Assembly (NCBI RefSeq): GCF_918797505.1
Contig: NC_092799.1
Coordinates: forward strand, 26,226,382 to 26,290,381
DNA length: 64,000 bases
DNA from: Bemisia tabaci
Lineage: Eukaryota > Arthropoda > Insecta > Hemiptera > Aleyrodidae
Reading direction: 5' to 3'
The translations under genes and the position numbers were made by a program. Below the pieces are notes generated by a model, which saw only the letters and a program-made list of their open reading frames with translations, had not been told where the DNA came from and searched no databases. Each line of letters opens with the position of its first letter. The stretch's first letter is position 1. Of this stretch, positions 11,699 to 24,592 are shown one piece after another.

Positions 11699-14600
11699 AT
11701 GTCAAGAGCTACTCCAGGCATAGATGCAAAGTACAAGTTGATACCTCAAGCATACAGCGATTCTGAATTATCAGAAGAAGAAATACAAAGCATTATTCAA
11801 ACCCATGGATTTCAAATTATATTGAAAAATCGTATTCGTCTAGATGACACAAGCTCTTTGGATCAGGAAAATGGTAAAAGTTTTCGTTTTATTTTCCAGT
11901 TTACTGTTACCAGAATAAAGACCTTTGAGTTACACGGTGACAGCTGTTTTCTACAGCTTTTTTAATTGTGGATAGTAAGTTAAAGAAAACATGATGTTGA
12001 AAACACGGTTCATTCCCAATCTTAACTAGAAAATGAGAAATATTTAATTCATGTATATATGCGTATGTTAAGGTGATTTGACAGTTGCCATTTTTTGTGT
12101 CACAGCGACGTGCGATATATCGCATCAATCCGTTCCATTATTTCAGTAACTTGTCATTTTTTTTCGAATTTTGAGATGGCACTTCTATTTTGATGAGACT
12201 AAAGAATTCACTTACCTAATTTGACAAAGAAATTCAACGTATTAAAGGCAGGGTTTTTTCAGAGGAAAAATATCGCATTCGATTGCAGTTTCGATATCAG
12301 GATCGAATGTGATATTTTTCTTCTAAAAAAAAAAAAAAAAAAAAACCCTGCCTTCATTACGTTGAATTTCTTTGTCAAATTTGGTACATGAATTCTTTAG
12401 TCTCTTGACAACAGAAGTGCGATCTCAAAATTCGAAAAAAATGACAAGTAGCTGAAATTATGGAACAAATTGATGCGACATATCATACATCCCTCTGACA
12501 CAAAAAATGGCAGCCGTCGAATTACCTTAAATGACCTTTTAACAAAGAAGTCTTTAATTATGAGACGCAGTATGATCATTACCACTGAAGCTGATACCAG
12601 CCTTATTTTTCAATAGATCTGATCGACCTCATACAGACAAATATGAATGATCTGAATAGATAGATAAACTTCCTAAGTGCAGGTCTTTCCACAATATTTT
12701 TTTTTTAGTTCTTGATGTTTAAATACTAATGTTTCTTCAGTTCTGAAATACTGCAAAGTGGAATTAATCTGTTTGGAAACAAAACTTCTCGATTCCAAAC
12801 TGTTCCCACTCTTCGACTCCTTAAGAATAACCCTATGACTTGAGGGTTTACATTTGAATGTCCAAAGTTTTTACTCCATAGTCTCCTGAGGTTGTTGGGA
12901 CTGTTTAGATGCGTTGAGAAAACGTACTAACAGTGTAGGGTAAGTTTATTTTGACCATGTACCTTTATCTAATTTGAACATTTTTTATCTTTTATAGGGA
13001 CTTTGAAAACTAACTACCAGCCCTTGGAGTCAATGGAAAGGTCGCAGAATACGCGCACATCCTCAACATCAACAAAAACTCAACCAGGAGGGTCCCCAAA
13101 AAATGAACTATATTACGTAAAGCCTATGTCAAATTTGCGGAAAATAGCTTTTATCTCCTCCATATTTATTTGCATAAGTACAGTTATAATATTTCTATGG
13201 ATTGTCCCTTGTGGTATCGAAACTTGTCCAGCAAAACTGCAATTACTTTCAACGACCTCGTGGGAAAAACTCCTGATTGATCTCGGTAAGCTTTGACTCT
13301 AAACCTTATCGTTCTGTCTATAAATTAATGTGGTCCTTGTTTTGGACTTCTGAGGACTGCAAACTCTGCCCCCCTCAAAAAATGCTGTTGAGTCAAAAAT
13401 GAAGAAGGAAGAAAATAAATTCAAAGCTTTATCATTTCAATCTGTCCTGAACAGGTTTTAAAGTTAAACCGTGAGGAGGTTCACTTTGTGAATGTAGAGG
13501 CCTCTATTGGTTGGGCTTGTTGCACAAGGTTTGAATATGTGCTGCTTAAAATCTGAAAATTAGTCCACAGACACAACTTTTTATACCCTCACATATTTAG
13601 TTTAGTTTCCTCCCTACAGTTTCACAAATACCCTTTTCTTCATTTTAATGCTGCCACAGTCACAGTTTTTGACGTGTAATAGTCACATCCGTCCCTTGCC
13701 AATTTGGAACGTCTTGGAAGGAATGAAATTGTGCTGTCAAAAATGTATAATATCGTGTTTAAATGGAACTCTAGATATCTTCACACAGTTTTCTCAGATG
13801 TATCCTAAAATTTTCAAAAACAACTTATGCTGCTATAAATCTGAAAATTAGTCTGCAGCTTCAACTTTTATATTTTCAGATGATTCGAGTATAGTTGATA
13901 CAGATACTTGTAGCAGAAAATAAAGGTACATGGGGGATAGAATTTTTCATTATTATGACATTTTTCCAGTAAATCAAGACTCCCAAACTTTCAAAAAAGT
14001 TTGGAAGACCAAGAAAATATTTCCTGAAATCCTCAAGAAGTTTCTAAAAGCCCTTCATTTCGTGTTGGATAACTGTTGAGAACTGTGTCAGTACTGAATT
14101 AATTTTTCACTACCTATTTTAAGAAAAAAATGTCCTTATCGTTTCAGAGATCAAAGGAGCCATCACCATAATCGAAGGTTCCTGGGATAGGGACCAAAAT
14201 TTATTGTTTATGTTACGAGGCTCTTTATGGAAGAAGTTACACGTTCCATTAAGAGGAGATAATTTTCCACCCCAAGGTGGAGGATTAGTCTCTTTAATTA
14301 GTTCAAATGGTGCTCTAGCTTGGCCAAGCTATCGAAGGTTGAATAATCCTCCCACGGACATAGATTGTGCCCTAATTGACACTGATAATGACGGTGTCAA
14401 TGAATGCATTGTCACTGGGAAGGCTTTTATCGCTGCTGTTTCACCGATTAAAGGTTAGTTTTTTGTATCATACATTTTTCCATCTAATCAATTGAACATC
14501 TGTTTGATCCGGGTAAAGATTATTGTAAGTTACAAGAACAAAATGGTTTTAGACTTTTCATAATGCTGAAATATAATTTATAATACATTCTTTTTTTTAC

Positions 14601-17600
14601 TTTATAAAGTATCATCTTTAACATCCAATGCTGGATTATTTAATTTTCTTGCAAGATCTATTATGATTATTCTTTTTCACATTTATTTTATCCTTTTAAA
14701 TGACAATATATTTTAAGAACCTCACACGAAAGATGACAAAGCCATTAGCAACATTAAGAAGCAAGTAGAAGAATTAAGATTGCCTTACCGAAGGTGATGT
14801 TTAGACAAGAAATAATCTTCATTTAGCCGGTTATTAGAATGCACTCGCTAAATTTAAGTATCTGAATCAGATGGGAATGTTAATTTGAATTTAGAGCTGG
14901 AAACTCAATTTGGAAAGTGCGTTCTCTGCGGTGCATTCAAGTGATGAAAATTGACAACGTTGCAACAATATTCCAACTTAAAGAAACGTCTCAAGTTGTT
15001 TCAGAAATTTATGAAACTCCATAATTTTCCTTAACATTTTTCCCTCCCAATTTTTCTTTGCGTCAATCATTTTTTTTATTTGTATTTCAGGTGAGACAAA
15101 GTGGCGATACCCATCTTTATCTACCCTTTACCAAAGTAAAGACATTGATTTTGAATTTCCTGTGATATTACCCGATTTGAATGGTGACAAAGTGCCGGAA
15201 CTGGCCACAATTAGCTGTGATAATCAATCATCAACCACTGATAACCATAACAAATATCAACTGTTAATCATTTCAGGGTCTGATGGTTCTGTGAAATTAA
15301 TAGAAAACAAAGATTGTGTGGAAATGAGTAATCTAGGCTTTGATTTATCTCAAATCACATTATTATATGTTTGTAAATTGAATTCAAACGATGGTAAGTA
15401 CTTTTCAATTTTATCATCATGTCCTTTTAAACATTGTATAACCATTTTTGACTTTAATCAAACTATTAAATTATGGGGGTTGCACCAAAAGTAAGTTCCA
15501 TCGTCTCATTTCTTAGGGTGCAAAATCTCTCAAGCCTCCACGTTTTCACGCATCTATCCGCTGGCTTTTCACATTTTTCTTATTGACTCTTTAAAAAATT
15601 TCCCTCATATCTCATAAGCGAGGACGTTTTTCTTCTAAGTTCCTTTTATTTTTCCTTTTGACTCCCCTAAAAAACATCCCTCCCTCCACATTTACAAGAG
15701 CCTTTCCACATTTTCATGCGCCTGCCCAATCAGGTGATCAAGCATTTTCTGAAGATCAAGCTGCTTATTTCTCCGAACGTATTAACAATAAATGACTGCG
15801 GTAAAGAACAGTGTTTCTGTCATACTCTCAGCTTGCCAACAAGGTAAAGTAATCAGGAATCGGCCCACTGGTTCGCTAAAAAAGTCCATTTTACCGGGGA
15901 ACAGCCCTCGTGCAGGTTCAAAAATTTATCTTCAACATCCACATCAATAATCAGAACAACAACATAAAATCAATGGTCCAGTAAAAGATGAGTTTTAAAG
16001 AGCTCACCTAACTTTTGAAAGCAATCTCTTTTTATGTGCAAACTCAATGGATATGAATGCTACAGCTCTCTTGATGTCAGCTGTGAAGAGGTCCTTGTCT
16101 TTGATTTTGAAGCCAGGAAAAGAAGATTTTTTTACTTCATCCCCAGTGGTGAACTTACTACCCCCTAGACCAGATTGAAGTTCTGAGAACAGCTGAAAAT
16201 TACTGGGGTTTACGTCTAGCGGCAATTAAGGAAAGTGCCACTCACCATCCCTGCGTACCATGCAAGGAACCATTTATGGTCCAGCATTGTTATGAACCTT
16301 TTTTCTTTGATCAGTGGCATCAATATCTCCATGTTCAGTTTTCCAATGCTGTTGTCTCTTTTCCCATGGTCAGTCTTAAATAGATTAAAATCTAATTTTT
16401 TATCTTGTGAACTGAGTTCCTAGGTGAGATCACCCTGTGTGTTAACAAACAAAGATAATCGGTTGAGATATTTTGAATTAATTGAACATCCCTCCTGATA
16501 TTTTTTAAAAAGACACAACACCCTGCCTGCTCTGATAAAATACATAGAACTCTGTCCCTGCCATCAGCCATTATCCTTACAAATAAGTGAAAACTACTTT
16601 CAGCTGTAAAATACATGTTTATAATTGTTTGTTGATCAATTTGCTTTTGTTTACTTTAGAAAAAACCGCAACGTTAAATTTGAGTGATGTGTTCAAATCC
16701 ACCAATGCCATTAATATTAACAGAAGTTCCTACACACTGAAGCAACACGAACGTATTATTTTTCATAAAAACTACACTGTTGGTGAGCATACTCTGACTG
16801 TAGAAAATCATGGAACTCCACCGTTTGATTGTTTCGTGAACATCACAGTAATGGATAGTAAAGGGAAAGTTTTCTGGCGCCATTTTTCTGAACTATCAAC
16901 CGTGATGATCCCTGTTACCATTCAGTTTAAAAATTCTGTCTCAGGCTTCCTACTGAAAGTTTGGGAGTGGCTACCCTCTTCGCAAGTACGTAATCCGCCA
17001 AACTTTGTTTTGTTATTTCTTTGCCTTCTAATTATTCAGTTTTGTCTTTAGACTGACATCTGCTTTTTATATATATTTTAAACTTGAGGTGATCCGATGG
17101 ACCCCATATTTTATGTCAAAACGACATGCAATATATCGCATCAATTGGTTAAATTTTTCAGCCATTCGTCATTTTTCTCGAATTTTGAGATAGCAATTCT
17201 GTTGTCAGGAGACTAAAGAATTCACTTACCAATTTTGACAAACATATTCAATGTGGTATTGGTGTGATTTTATAGAGAGAAAATATGGCATTTGATAACG
17301 ATATCGAAACTGCATTCGAATGCGATATTTTCTCTCTAAAAAAACCACACCTATACCACATTGAATTTGTTCGTCAAAATTGGTAAGTCAATTCTTTAGA
17401 CTCCTGACAACAGAATTGGGATCTCAAAATTCAAGGAAAATGACGAGTAGCTGAAAAAATGGAACGAATTGATGTGATCTATCATATGCTGTTCTGACAC
17501 AAAATATAGTGCCCATCGAATTACCTTAAATTTGTAGTTGCTTTTAGAAGATACCTCAAAATGAACAGTTAATCACTTTAGCAATTACCTTGACAGTATA

Positions 17601-19684
17601 TTTTTGAAAACAGGGAAAAAAGCCCTTATCTAGACAAAGGAATGGTCACCATACCTGTAAATTTAAGTTGAAACATGCTTCAATTTAAAACTAAATCATA
17701 ACTTAGTTAATGGAAGCTAACCAAGAGTGTAAACTCTTGATCGGTCGCTCAAAATCTTTGTTGTAGTCGCTAATTATATTGTCTTTTATTCAGTATACAA
17801 AATTACATTTATTTCTAATTGTAGCTAAAAGTATAATAATATATTTGCAAGATTCCACCTTGGAAGCAACAGAAGATATCCATGGTAGCATTCAGTCAGT
17901 GGCATAGTTCAAAATTTTTGGTGCACTGCTTACATAATCAAGACCTTTTCATTTATTATCATCAGCTCTAATGGGCCACTAGACTTGGCCTGTACTAGAA
18001 ATGAACGTCTTTTGTTTTATTTTTAAAATTCTACGTTAAAAACTATTTTCACTACAGGAAGTAAGAAAATCAACTTTCGAACAAGATATGAACAAGTATT
18101 TTCAACATAGATCAAGTGGAAGCTAAATTATACAAATGTCCTCTTTTGTATTTTTGCCTATTTTAATTATAAACTTTTTTATGTATTATGTTTAGAAGTT
18201 GATTTCCATACTCCCCGATGGATGATTTGTTTTCTACGTGCGATTTTAAAGAGGGAACATGTCGTGCGCTGCTCTAATTTACACCCAGTCTAGAAGCTCA
18301 CTATCTGAGTGGTGACTTTGTATAATTTTCCTCTAGTTTTTCTTCCATTGATGTTTCAACAAAAATAAAATCCAAGATTCTATCTATTTGCCTTTTGTAA
18401 AGTGAAGATTTTTGTTTTTTCATTCCATGATTTTCATGCTTTCAGGTGGAAGAAACTAGTAAAGACCATTTTGCTGTGCGCAAAGTGAGAGAAAATGTTA
18501 TACTCATTGTTTTCAACGGAACTGGAAATCTTCATGTAGTTAGTGCGAGTCAAAGTGATATCACACAGTTGTGTTATGCAAAACAGTGCCAGCCAGATCA
18601 TCAACTGCAAGGACAGTCAAGTAAGTACTCTAATTTCCTTTGTTCAAGGAAGGAAGTTAATGTCTCTGGCATTGTCATGAAATTCCAGATTTTCCTGAAA
18701 AAAGAAACGCCCAACAGAGGCACATTGCTCAGTCAATTGGTCAAGTAGGGCTACCACAGGTAGAGTATCCTAGACACCGCTATCATTGCAAGTTGCGATG
18801 ATAGCGGGCGATATAGCAATGATAGCGATAATGAGCGTGTCTCTACCTGAGGTAAAGTATCCTAGACACCGCTATCATTGCAACAAGCTCAAGAAAAAAA
18901 GCAGCTGCCATCGCTATGCGCATTTACCACAATACGTATTCATCATTTCTTTCTTTGCCAACAATTATTTTGTAATTCCCAAGTATTTGTCTGGATTGGA
19001 TTTTGTAAAACTTTATCTCTGAGGCCTTTACGTTGATTATGCATGAAAAATTTTGCGTGTCGTCATTTAACAACTGTGGAACTTCAAGAGTTTGGTTTAA
19101 AATGCAGTATTTTTGGAGCGGAGTGAAGTGTCAGAAAAAACGACTTCCTCATTGAATGAACCTTGCAGACTGTTGGTGAAGCTTTTACCGTTCTTACGCA
19201 CTATTAGATGAACTAATTATTGACGGTCAAGCCAGATCAAGGATCATTGTCAGAACAAGAAATCTGTTTTGCATTGAAACATTATATGTATAAAATTAAG
19301 TATATTTTCAATGAATTTAAGGTTTATGGATCTGTAAAGAATTTGACAAGAGAAATAAAACTGAGTCTTGTAGCCTTGTGATTTAATCTCAAAATTTTAT
19401 AGTCGTGCTTCACATATTATGACAAATTTGTGTGTTTCGCCCCCTAAAGTCACATGTAACTTTTTTCAGTGTTATTAAGTGATCTCAACCAAGATGGTCT
19501 GCAAGAACTGGTTTCGTATCAAGTCACTTTTGTGAATCTGAAAGAAGGAGAGTCAAGTATGGGCTTCCTGAAGAAATCATTAGATTCAGATTGGCAGCTA
19601 CAGTCAAAAGTACAAGTCATTCATCTCGAAGCAGAACTCCCGAAACTCTATGAAAATAGATCCAATCAACTGACAAGCAAGTAA
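11699..19684 (+). CDS. FAM234/ITFG3-like FG-GAP membrane protein, complete
   Basis: Seven exons join in phase: 11699-11873, 12998-13285, 14148-14453, 15091-15393, 16660-16985, 18446-18620 and 19470-19684. They make 595 residues. The product is a type II membrane protein: a cytoplasmic N-terminus of about 107 residues rich in Ser/Thr/Glu, one hydrophobic segment at 108-128 followed by PCG, then a large outer domain. The outer domain has three calcium-loop-like FG-GAP motifs, DTDNDGVNEC (exon 3), DLNGDKVPEL (exon 4) and DLNQDGLQEL (exon 7), as in FAM234A/B (ITFG3), a family of poorly known function. The length fits FAM234B-type proteins. A splice acceptor at 11683-11684 shows that a 5' non-coding exon exists. 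Orthology to A or B cannot be decided here. Overall sequence similarity is modest, so family membership is inferred from topology plus the repeated D-x-N/D-x-D-G motifs. Confidence 0.85.
12068..12530. mobile_element. Foldback element in FAM234-like intron 1, copy A of a two-copy family
   Basis: It starts TTAAGGTGATTTGACAG and ends CCGTCGAATTACCTTAA. The arms of about 220 bp mirror each other: the TTTGACAAAGAAATTCAACG and GGCAGGGTTTTTT blocks reappear inverted around a central GATATTTTTC palindrome. A poly(A) run sits in the right arm. A second copy lies at 17078-17529 in the same gene. Confidence 0.75.
16004..16225 (-). pseudogene. Mariner-like transposase C-terminal remnant
   Basis: A 73-codon open frame on the strand opposite the host gene reads LDVNPSNFQLFSELQ, then LGGSKFTTGDEVKK, then a DLFTADIKRAV stretch. 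This follows the order seen near the C-terminus of mariner/SETMAR transposases (PDLAPSDxHLF, then LxGxxFxxDEEV, then a D/E-rich FYxxGIxxLVxRWxKC segment). The first catalytic-triad residues lie upstream and are not recognisable, and the frame ends soon after. It is an old, inactive fragment within the intron between exons 4 and 5. A chance resemblance remains possible. Confidence 0.5.
17078..17529. mobile_element. Foldback element in FAM234-like intron 5, copy B
   Basis: It has the same layout as the element at 12068-12530: a GAGGTGATCCGATGG left end and a CCATCGAATTACCTTAAA right end. Mirrored CTTACCAATTTTGACAAAC and ATTCAATGTGGTAT blocks surround a central GATATCGAAACTGC core. The 'ATATATCGCATCAAT' subterminal word is shared with copy A. 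Confidence 0.75.
18745..18890. repeat. Direct and inverted short repeats (GATAGCG/CGCTATC)
   Basis: A ~29-bp word beginning AGTATCCTAGACACCGCTAT occurs near 18762 and again near 18855. Between them lie inverted GATGATAGCGG and CAATGATAGCG words. It looks like a small composite foldback in the last intron of the FAM234-like gene. Confidence 0.55.
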
Positions 19685-20254
19685 TGCAAGTATTAGAATA
19701 TTTCAACTTGCTCTGTTTTCCAATGAAATTACTGTTCTTTTACCAAAGATAAAAAGTCTGGAAATGAATATTTCCCTCTGTGATATATCTTCCTATCAGG
19801 AATTAGACATTGTTTGAAATTATGTCTCCCTCTTAAGGCACAAAAGTGTACCCTCATTTGTTTCAAATCAGAAGATGAGAATTTGAAATCGTCGTTGAAA
19901 TTGCATCCTGATGCAGTACCTACATTTTTTGTAGCAAGTATACTTTGAAAAGAGGGTAACAGCATGATAAAATGATTTTCTGAATTTTTTTCCTTTCTGA
20001 GATTTGTCTAGATTGTGGCAGGTTTCCCTTTCTCGGCAAAATAGGCTGCTTGCTGAAGTGGAAAAATGATACACCACATATTTCAACGCTATGATAGTCT
20101 ATCCTTTTTAGCTGGAAAGAACCTTGCATCAAGCTTCTGAACCTTTAACTATCTTTCTATGAAACAAGATAAGATGACACATTAATTTTGCCTCCTTTCA
20201 GACTCATTTTCAGAATTTCATCATACTCAAAGAAATTGAGTGATATTCCAAAAC

Positions 20255-20510
20255 ATCAACAGTGACACTGCAAAAATGCTCACCTTGGCTGCGTTGTTTC
20301 AAAATCTCTGCTCCAATTCAATTTTTTAAAAGTAGACCAATCCAACATCATAGCCATAAGTTCTCATAAAAAGCCCTCACACAGAAAAGAAAAATCGCCA
20401 AAATTTTCAAGAAATGACAGTTGGAAGTTTTTTATAGAGAGAATAAAGTGTTACAAGAAGTTTGCAACGCAACAAACCAAGATATGCATTTCCGCAGTTT
20501 CACCATTGAT
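20255..20510. mobile_element. Foldback element just downstream of the FAM234-like gene
   Basis: The left end (CAGTGACACTGCAAAAATGC, then CTTGGCTGCGTTG) mirrors the right end (CAACGCAACAAACCAAG, then GCATTTCCGCAGTTTCACC). The core shares 'tttcaaaatctctgctcc' with the element near 60760. It contains the first AATAAA downstream of the stop codon (20442-20447). Confidence 0.65.
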
Positions 20511-20717
20511 ACGCAATTTCATGTTAGTAAGTATGAGTTTTTTTGCTGCGGTAAAAACATTTAAAAGACTGATTTTTTTTATCCTGTATGAAAACATGTC
20601 CTAATACTGTATTTATCACTAAAAAATACCAATATGTTCGAAGATATAAAACAGCTACCTAGAAATGTTCTGCTTTTTGCTAAATGTTCTTATACAGAGA
20701 ACAAATTATAGTAGGAT

Positions 20718-20723
20718 AATAAA
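20718..20723 (+). terminator. Candidate poly(A) signal for the FAM234-like gene
   Basis: AATAAA lies about 1.03 kb after the stop codon. An earlier AATAAA at 20442-20447 lies inside a foldback element. Which one is used cannot be told from sequence. Confidence 0.3.
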
Positions 20724-21093
20724 GGCTGTATATACTTAAGGAAAGTGTGACTCTTAATAGAAGACCATACCTCTCACTTCTGTTTTCTAACTATTTTAAG
20801 TGATTTGCAATTTATTTGCCCTAAGTCATGTACCCTTTTTTAAGGGCTAATCGGACTCATGTGTATTTTTCATTTCTATTACTTCTTCTTTATTTTTATG
20901 ATTTTATTATTTTATTCATTCTTTTCTTTTCTTGTGTTTTTACCTCCTAAATTCCTCGTAATTTATGTTCCTCTCAGGTTTTGTTGTTTTTTTATCGGTA
21001 TTTTTATTTTTAGTTTTGCCAATTGTCAATTGACGATTGAAAAAGGTCCAACTCTGTCACAGTTGGGGACTTTATAACCTTCAGTCTTCAAGT

Positions 21094-21389
21094 CAGCAGC
21101 CTGATTGTTGATATTTTGTGTTTGTCGGGTAGACATAGATGGCATAAGTGAAAAGGCGGAGTGTGATTGGTTGGCCATGTTTTATCGCTGCTTCATCACA
21201 CCTTTGTCAGGCGGAATGGACAACGTACTGTTGGAAACTTTTGAGGTGCCTTTAGCTTGTCATGAGTTTCACCCAACATAGGCATGATAAAGCAGCGTTA
21301 AAACTTAGCCGACCAATCTTGCTCCGCCTTTTAACCTATTTCATCTTTGTCTACCGGACAAACACAAAATTTCAACGATCAGGCTGCTG
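21094..21389. mobile_element. 296-bp foldback element (CAGCAGCCTGAT ends)
   Basis: The left end CAGCAGCCTGATTGTTGA and right end TCAACGATCAGGCTGCTG are inverted. The pairing runs about 100 bp, including TTTGTCGGGTAGACA against TGTCTACCGGACAAA and AAAAGGCGGAG against CTCCGCCTTTT. The same terminal word occurs at 40029-40050, so the two belong to one terminal family. Confidence 0.75.
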
Positions 21390-22295
21390 GTGTATATGAT
21401 ATTTTTAAGGACCTTATCAAACTAGTTTAAAAGAAAGTTCAGTCATTAGGTTTCAATTACTCTTTGCTGGAGTTAATGGAAGAACGCAATATGGTTTCAA
21501 CTACGAATTTTTGTACATTAGAATTGATTACTTTCAGATATGTATTAAGTATGCTGAAAGTAAAGAAACTCAAGGAATACGTGAGCATCCGATTACTGTT
21601 CGCCTTTTATGTCAATCTTTGGATTTCAAAAAACATGCATTTTTTTTCAAAGTAATTTGAAATTCTTTGATGAATTTCTCAGAACAGATATCAACATCAG
21701 ATAAATCCAAAACCTATTTTAAAAATGTTCGCACTCACAAGAATTTGATACGTATTCTTGGGCTCCTTTTGCATGACTTTATTTATGCTGACCATCCTTG
21801 AAGTTAATTTTTCAAAGGAACCATCGACATTTTAGGAGGGTGAGCCTGACAATGTGTAAATCTTCAGGTTTGTCAGCAACCAATCAGCATTCAGACAACA
21901 GCAGTACGCTTTCATTTGATGTTATCCCGCGTTCATGACTTAACCGCTCACCGCCACTTTGAAAAATCAGTTGTAATTTGGGGGAGGGGGGTTCCTTTTG
22001 TTGTTAAAAATTTTAAGGACCAACAAACCAGTAGTTACACCATTAATCATGGAAACGTTCGAATTTTCATTTTGAACTCTTAACAGTTTTTTATAAGTGT
22101 ACTTAGGTAGATGAAGTTGTTTTAATTTGTATCTCTCTCAAACTATATATCTTTATTCATCTTAGAAATCATCAGGAGTGAAATATTTTCAAAGTCCTAA
22201 ATGTATATATTGTATGACAAAGAGAACAGTTTAAAAAAAAATAAAATGATGCTTTTTAAAAACTGAAGAAAGGGGGAAAATACTTGTGTGGATCA

Positions 22296-22332
<37 letters not shown>

Positions 22333-24430
22333 ACAACAAGCAATACAGGATAATATTTTTTATTGAATGCTATTATTTACTACCGAAGGTAGGCAGTGAA
22401 TATTGACTTTTTTTAAATAAGAAGGTAGCCGACAAGGCGAAGAAAATTTTTGGGCAAGAATTTAACGTTGATGATTTCATTTTGCTCTCTAGTCTTTTTC
22501 TGCCTCACCATTTTTATTCTCTTTTTTATTTTTCTCGATTAAGTGTTCCTAATAAATTTCATGTTGATTCTCTTTTAACATGGAGGTTTTGTCTGCATCT
22601 TTATTCCTTTTTTACGTGGAATTAGCCCTGAGGTACCTATCAAGATTCTTTCCCCTCTATGTTGGGGAATGCTTCCTGAGACGACCCTCTTTGACTAGAA
22701 ATTTCAACTTCCTCATTTTCTTGGGTTTTGATGTCTCCTCTTTCTGTAGTATTCTAGGAAATGATGATACATTGTTCACTTAAGTTACTATTTTCATGCT
22801 AGCTAATACATTAAGTCTCCTAGTGGTCGATAGTTGAAATTATCTCAGGCTGTGTTGAAAAGATAAGACAGGACAAAACCCTATGTACACGAATATACGA
22901 GTATGTATTAATTTTCAATGTCTGGTCGCGCCTCCTTAAATTTCAACAACCAACCCTACTGCAGAGAGACTTCATCATGAATCTGATTTTTAATGCACAG
23001 CCTGTCGGTGTGTTTTTTATTAGTCAAAAAATAGTTTGAATGTAAGTGAAGGGGCATTGTAAACTCATTCACGCACAACTGTTCTTCGAAGTTGCTTTAA
23101 ACTTTTTCTGTTATGGACAGTCCAAATTTATTTTTCATGGAATATTATTTGTTTAATTTGGAGACGACCTCTTCATTTTGGTCTTTCTTTGCTTTTTTTA
23201 TCCTCATCATTGAACTAAGTTTACCTCATACTTAGGATAGAAAGAACATCCCTATGTGTGACAGGGGTAAACAGTTACTGTGTAAGGAAGGAAAACCCCA
23301 TTTTTGAGTCAGGCTATGTTAATAAGTGCATATATTCTAGATGTCAGAACGGTAAAATACTTTTTCAAAGTTGTTGAAACTGCAGGAACGCGTATCTCGA
23401 TTTGTGACGTAGCAGACTTTCTATCCTACACTATTTTTCAAGGTCTTTTCTTGAAATCTTCCTTGATTTTTCTTCTCGGTGGGAAGTATTATCCATGGAA
23501 ATCTTTAGTAGTAGTGTTGGTTTGTCTTTTTCTGACAAAATAAAATAGGAGTAGAAATTTTGAACCATCTAAACGAAATATTCGTTTCTGCAGTCGCATC
23601 ATAGACTCCATAATAGCGTACAGTGGATTCGTCATCCAAGGAGTACGTAGCCAGTGAATACCTCCATTTAAATTCATGAAATACTAAATCAAATATTTTT
23701 TTCAAAATCATTATTATGTACCCTGTTCTTCACTCAAAGGGGTAAAAATTGAAAAACATATCCATGGAAGCATTCTTGGTATCCTTAAATCATCTCAGAT
23801 AGTCTAAAATGGCTTACTGAAATGCTATTTGCAAACCTAGTCGATAAATTGCATTCTCGTTTGCTTGGTAGTGAGTGCCTACTACAGTCATCTACCTCTC
23901 ATTAAAATTAGAGTATAACTAAGTATAAACGCTTATTTTCTCAAAATAATGTCTTGTCTTGCCTACAGGAAAATTTTTTGACAAAGTGAAGTCATAACCA
24001 TGGTGTCGAGTGATTTTATTTCACTATGACTCGACTTTATCTTATTAGTGTGGATCCAAAAACATGCTTAATATACCCTAAGTACATCTAATTTTTACGG
24101 AGCCTTGTCCTCTTGTTCGTAAATCTGTCAGTAAAGAATTTTCAATTCCACACTTGTTGACAAGTTTGTTTTTTTTTTTTCCAGCTTCCCCTTTCATTCT
24201 TGATCTCAATTTTCAAAATTTCAAGTAAGCTAAATTACGCTGGTCTCATTCTGTAAAAGAAACATTTAAATGAACGTTGCTACTCCATTTCTTTAGTGCC
24301 AAGAAAATGAATCCGCCTTAGCAACAAACAGATGCTAATATCTCCTACCCAATTGGTCGAAGAGCAAAACGGAGCAAAAGTGCTGGTCAATTTTTCATGA
24401 AGGTGAAAATGGATAGATTTATGGAACATT

Positions 24431-24592
24431 AGTGGCGTGGCATGAATGATCAATTATCAATATTTTTCCATTTGAATCCGTAGTAAAGAATCGATTATTT
24501 AGGTGTTCGCTGCAAACACCCTGTTAATCGATCCTTTTCCATAGGTTTCAATGATAGATCAATCGATATATCGCCAAGTACGCCACGCCACT
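24431..24592. mobile_element. 162-bp palindromic element (AGTGGCGTGGC family), copy 1
   Basis: It begins AGTGGCGTGGCATGAATGAT and ends with the inverted TACGCCACGCCACT. Inner TAAAGAATCGATTA and TAATCGATCC words flank a GTGTTCGCTGCAAACACC palindrome. A second copy at 56891-57050 has the same order, and a looser relative lies at 30422-30575. Confidence 0.75.
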
